From: Deltaproteobacteria bacterium | GTDB lineage: Bacteria > Desulfobacterota > Desulfobacteria > Desulfobacterales > B30-G6 | Assembly: GCA_003647375.1 (NCBI GenBank) | Contig: QMMS01000203.1 | Location: 1 to 8,327 of the forward strand | Direction: 5' to 3' | Length of the DNA: 8,327 nt | Shown: piece after piece, positions 5,310-8,327 of the stretch | Layout of the letters: every line of letters begins with the position of its first letter | How positions within the stretch are numbered: position 1 is the stretch's first letter | Position numbers and translations under genes: made by a program | Notes under the pieces: generated by a model | Told to the model about the DNA's origin: nothing | What the model saw: only the letters and a program-made list of their open reading frames with translations | Database searches by the model: none

Positions 5310-7511
5310 ATGGCCGCTGATTTAGGTCTAAGGGTTGTTGGGAGCAATGTCAATACAATGAACCGCTTTGCATACCGCACCACAGGACTGTTTGTGAAGG
5401 TGCTCGAAAACCTTTCTCGGACCCGTGTAAACCTGCACGGTACGGAAAATATCCCCGGCGGCAACAACATATTTGTGGTCAACCATTTTACCAGGATTGA
5501 GACATTTGTCTTGCCAACCCATCTTTTCCGGTTGACTCAGACACCCATCTGGTCTCTGGCGGCAGCTGAATTTTTTAAGGGCGCCTTTGGCACTTATATG
5601 GACAACATCGGCGCTGTCTCTGTAAAAAATCCGGATCGAGATCATTTGATCGTGAAAACGCTCCTCACCGGCGAAGCCATGTGGATCATATTTCCGGAAG
5701 GTCGCATGGTCAAAAATAAAAAGATCATAGAAAAAGGGCGCTTCATGATCTCTTCTGCCGGTGGAAAGCACCCACCTCACACCGGTGCGGCCACCCTGGC
5801 GATGCGGACCGAGTTTTATCGCCAGCGGCTCCTTACCATGAACAAGTCAAACCCGGAAGAGGCCGATCGCCTCCTGGATCTCTTTCGGATAGAATCCATG
5901 GCAGATGTTTCCAGGACAGGAACCCGGCTGGTGCCTGTCAACATTACCTATTATCCGGTGCGGGCCAGAGAAAACGCCTTGAGTAATATTGCCAAAAGCC
6001 TGGTTGAAAACATATCCGATCGATTGATCGAAGAGCTCATGACCGAAGGGCACATGCTGCTATCCGGAGTCGACATGGATATTCGTTTCGGTAAACCCAT
6101 AGAAGTCGATGCATACCTGAACCAACCAGCCATCCAGAAGGATATCCAGTCCAAGAGACCGTTTCAGTTCGATGACCCGTTGCCCTCAAAGGCAAAATTG
6201 CGCAAGTCCGCCTTGAAAGTCATGCAGCGGTATATGACTGACATCTACAGTTTGACAACCTTGAACCATGATCACATCTTTGCATCCATGCTGAAATTAT
6301 TTCCATTCAGCCGCATCAAGAAGCAGGACCTGAGAAGACGCGTTTTTCTGGCAGCATCTTCATCACTCCGGAAGATGAATGTCTATTGTCACAGTAGTCT
6401 CAACGAAGAACAGACCCATCTGCTGGTGGATGATGGCTACGGCAAGTGCCGGGATTTCATATCCCTGGCAAAGGAACAGGGCTTTGTCAAGGAACAGGGC
6501 GGCAATCTGATTAAACTTCACCCCATCGGTGTGGTGTTGAATTTTCATCTCGCGCGGATTCAGAACCTGGTTTCGGTCATCGCCAATGAGGTTGAGCCCT
6601 TGATCAAATTCCAACGGTTGGTCCGAAGAATTGCCTGGCAGCCGTCCTTTATGATTCGCAGAAAAGTTGTGCGCAGTCTTCTCGAGAAAGCCATAAATGA
6701 GTATGATACAGACTACAAGGCATTTTTCGTCGAAAAGGAAACCAAGGATCGGGCTGTGGGAATGCCGGCCCTGTTCAAGGGCAGGTCAAAGCGTGTTGGC
6801 GTCGTTCTTTCCCATGGGTACATGGCGGCACCGCTCGAAGTTCAGGGATTGGCCAAATATCTTCAGCGCAAGGGATTCTGGGTATATACGCCGCGTTTGA
6901 AGGGGCACGGAACGTCCCCGGAAGATTTAGCACAGCGAACTTACAAGGACTGGCTCGCTTCCGTTGAAGAGGGGTATGCCTTGATCAGCAGCATTTGTGA
7001 GAGGGTCGTAATCGGCGGTTTTTCCACTGGTGCGGGTCTGGCGCTCCATATTGCGGCCCGGGCAAAGGGTCTGTCCGGCGTGTTTGCCATTGCGGCCCCT
7101 CTCCGGCTACAGGATCTCGGGGCACGCTTTGCATCGACGCTGGATGCATGGAATCATCTGATGGACAGAATCGGGACGGGTGCCGGCAAAAAAGAATTTG
7201 TCAACAACTTGCCCGAAAACCCTCACATCAATTATTTTCGAAATCCCATCTCAGGTGTCAGTGAAATAGAAAATTTGATGGAATCGCTCTATCCTCTCCT
7301 GGAGGATATCACCGTGCCTGCCTTAATTGTCCAATCGGAGAACGATCCGGTCGTAAATCCGAAAGGATCGCGAAAGATATTCAAGCGCTTGGGATCGGTG
7401 GATAAAAGATATACCCTTTTCAATTTCGACCGGCACGGGATTCTTCTGGGCGAAGGGTCAGACAGGGTGTACCGGACCATCGCAGCGTTTATTGATCACC
7501 TGAGTAGGTAA
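5310..7511 (+). CDS. Fusion of glycerolipid-type acyltransferase and alpha/beta hydrolase
   Basis: 733 residues. The N-terminal PlsC/PlsB-type acyltransferase region (about 20-250) has NHFTRIE at 58-64. This gives His59 and, four residues on, Glu64 where the family motif HX4D has Asp. FPEGR (128-132) matches the third acyltransferase block. Residues about 270-470 have no clear domain but, after the acyltransferase, recall the helical C-terminal part of glycerol-phosphate acyltransferases. The C-terminal alpha/beta hydrolase (about 490-733) has SHGY (501-504) as oxyanion region, the nucleophile elbow GFSTG with Ser572, Asp679 in SENDP and His709, so the triad is complete. It resembles monoacylglycerol lipases and carboxylesterases. 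Expected work is acyl transfer to a glycerolipid or lysolipid plus acyl-ester hydrolysis at the inner membrane. The substrate is unknown. Start choice is uncertain: neither the ATG at 5310 nor the in-frame ATG at 5358 (NRFAYRTT) has a good Shine-Dalgarno. The gene diverges from the ferredoxin-mnmA operon. Confidence 0.8.
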   Translation: MAADLGLRVVGSNVNTMNRFAYRTTGLFVKVLENLSRTRVNLHGTENIPGGNNIFVVNHFTRIETFVLPTHLFRLTQTPIWSLAAAEFFKGAFGTYMDNIGAVSVKNPDRDHLIVKTLLTGEAMWIIFPEGRMVKNKKIIEKGRFMISSAGGKHPPHTGAATLAMRTEFYRQRLLTMNKSNPEEADRLLDLFRIESMADVSRTGTRLVPVNITYYPVRARENALSNIAKSLVENISDRLIEELMTEGHMLLSGVDMDIRFGKPIEVDAYLNQPAIQKDIQSKRPFQFDDPLPSKAKLRKSALKVMQRYMTDIYSLTTLNHDHIFASMLKLFPFSRIKKQDLRRRVFLAASSSLRKMNVYCHSSLNEEQTHLLVDDGYGKCRDFISLAKEQGFVKEQGGNLIKLHPIGVVLNFHLARIQNLVSVIANEVEPLIKFQRLVRRIAWQPSFMIRRKVVRSLLEKAINEYDTDYKAFFVEKETKDRAVGMPALFKGRSKRVGVVLSHGYMAAPLEVQGLAKYLQRKGFWVYTPRLKGHGTSPEDLAQRTYKDWLASVEEGYALISSICERVVIGGFSTGAGLALHIAARAKGLSGVFAIAAPLRLQDLGARFASTLDAWNHLMDRIGTGAGKKEFVNNLPENPHINYFRNPISGVSEIENLMESLYPLLEDITVPALIVQSENDPVVNPKGSRKIFKRLGSVDKRYTLFNFDRHGILLGEGSDRVYRTIAAFIDHLSR

Positions 7512-7546
7512 ATGCCAACAAGTCTAACCTGAATATATCATAAAAC

Positions 7547-7575
7547 TTGACGAGAACTTATTCAGTGACCATTAT
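7547..7575 (+). promoter_or_regulatory. Candidate promoter for the VWA-protein gene
   Basis: TTGACG (7547-7552, 5 of 6), a 17-base spacer and CATTAT (7570-7575, 4 of 6) lie upstream of the VWA gene. The predicted leader is about 90 bases and contains a 7-base inverted repeat (AAACTGT 7584-7590, ACAGTTT 7619-7625). The 159-base gap and this promoter suggest the VWA gene is transcribed apart from the fusion gene, though no clear terminator is seen between them. Confidence 0.4.
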
Positions 7576-7670
7576 AAGTCGGCAAACTGTGATGATATTG
7601 CAAGTTAATCGGAATGGTACAGTTTCTTTACGAGAATAAAACAATCATCAATAATAAGGAGTAAAAGGCT

Positions 7671-8327
7671 ATGAGAAAAATTGTAATTATGTTTCTATTG
7701 GTAACCGCACTGGCGGTATGGGGTGTTGGCACGGCAGGTGCTGTGGAGATTATTACCGAAGATATGATCCAGGGGAAAATTTTGACCAAGATTGATTTTA
7801 TTAAGAATGCCGACAATTTTATCATCTTGTTCGATTCTTCCAAAACCATGCAGGAAACGCTTCCGGGCACGAACAAATCAAAGTTGGAAGTGGCCAAAGA
7901 ATTCCTGAAATTAAGAAACGAGCTGCTGCCGGACCTGGGATTTACTGCAGGTCTTTATCTGTATACGCGTCCCTTTAGAGCTATTTCCGAGATGCAGCGT
8001 TATGATCGGGCAGGCTTTCGCAATGCCATCGATCAACTGCCCGACGAAGCCAAAGGGGGGACCGACCTGAGAAAAGGGCTGAGCGAGTTGCGAACGATTA
8101 TCGCAGGGCTATCCGGGAAAACAGTGGTGCTTCTTTTCAGTGACGGCAAGCTTGTAGTGAGCGATGTCGGCAAGAAACCCAAAGAGATTTCCAGGCAAAT
8201 CGCCGAAAAAAATGATGTTTCTTTCTATGTGATCAGCAGCGCCACCGGCGAGGACGAAAAACAACTTCTCGATGCCGTCTCTTCTATCAATGCCAGTTCA
8301 CGGGTCATTCCCCTTGAAGCGTTTTTG
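7671..8327 (+). CDS. Secreted von Willebrand factor A domain protein, 3' end beyond the window
   Basis: 219 codons are open to the right edge, so the gene is partial. The ATG follows AAGGAG (7656-7661). Residues 1-24 are a Sec signal peptide (MRK, a hydrophobic core, then AGA before Val25), with no lipobox cysteine, so the product is exported as a soluble periplasmic or outer-membrane-associated protein. Residues about 48-205 are a VWA domain: the metal-binding MIDAS residues are Asp55, Ser57 and Thr59 (DSSKT instead of the usual DxSxS), Thr131 in GGTDL and Asp158 in FSDG. From memory, similar deltaproteobacterial proteins continue into an OmpA-like peptidoglycan-binding domain. That part cannot be seen here. 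The gene may be its own transcription unit. Its ligand is unknown. Confidence 0.85.
   Translation, partial: MRKIVIMFLLVTALAVWGVGTAGAVEIITEDMIQGKILTKIDFIKNADNFIILFDSSKTMQETLPGTNKSKLEVAKEFLKLRNELLPDLGFTAGLYLYTRPFRAISEMQRYDRAGFRNAIDQLPDEAKGGTDLRKGLSELRTIIAGLSGKTVVLLFSDGKLVVSDVGKKPKEISRQIAEKNDVSFYVISSATGEDEKQLLDAVSSINASSRVIPLEAFL

Noticed and set aside
5328..5780. 150-codon minus-strand open frame within the acyltransferase region
   Set aside because: It is antisense to a region with clear acyltransferase motifs and has no start signal or recognisable domain.
7512..7546. Intrinsic terminator after the fusion gene
   Set aside because: Only a weak 5-base pairing (CAAGT with ACTTG) is possible and there is no T-run after it.

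Overview
The window looks like chromosomal DNA from an anaerobic deltaproteobacterium (Desulfobacterota, probably near Desulfobacterales). The pointers are a NIL-domain two-cluster ferredoxin, an MnmA of the Cys-x-x-Cys type, a glycerolipid-type acyltransferase fused to an alpha/beta hydrolase, a secreted von Willebrand A protein, moderate GC, and intergenic DNA packed with short periodic inverted repeats. The taxonomic call is inference from gene content and recall, not from a marker gene.

Layout, left to right. Positions 1-203 are non-coding leader with nothing firmly recognisable. A plus-strand djlA-like co-chaperone gene (204-971) converges on a minus-strand mtaB (1406-2761). The 434 bases between them are a repeat island: a heptad array that includes the djlA stop codon, then two back-to-back long inverted repeats. 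Positions 2762-3489 hold no convincing gene except a possible 38-codon ORF. They contain a hairpin upstream of mtaB, a composite palindromic element, an octad array and a second heptad family. On the minus strand, a NIL-domain ferredoxin gene (4581-5009) overlaps mnmA (3490-4584) through ATGA, so the two are almost certainly cotranscribed. A divergent spacer of about 300 bases carries a third heptad family and a candidate promoter. It leads to a 733-codon acyltransferase/hydrolase fusion gene (5310-7511). A separate promoter candidate then precedes a secreted VWA-domain gene that runs off the right edge (7671-8327).

Functional themes. MtaB and MnmA both insert sulfur into tRNA (ms2t6A37 and s2U34). 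The ferredoxin coupled to mnmA is a plausible, unproven, electron or sulfur-chemistry partner. The right half is about the envelope: a probable membrane-lipid acyltransferase/esterase and an exported VWA protein. DjlA is an inner-membrane J-domain protein.

The most unusual signal is in the non-coding DNA. Four unrelated short-unit repeat families, three with period 7 and one with period 8, each have a forward array and an inverted counterpart a few tens of bases away. All four lie within about 4.2 kb. The shared architecture without shared sequence suggests one common generating or binding process.
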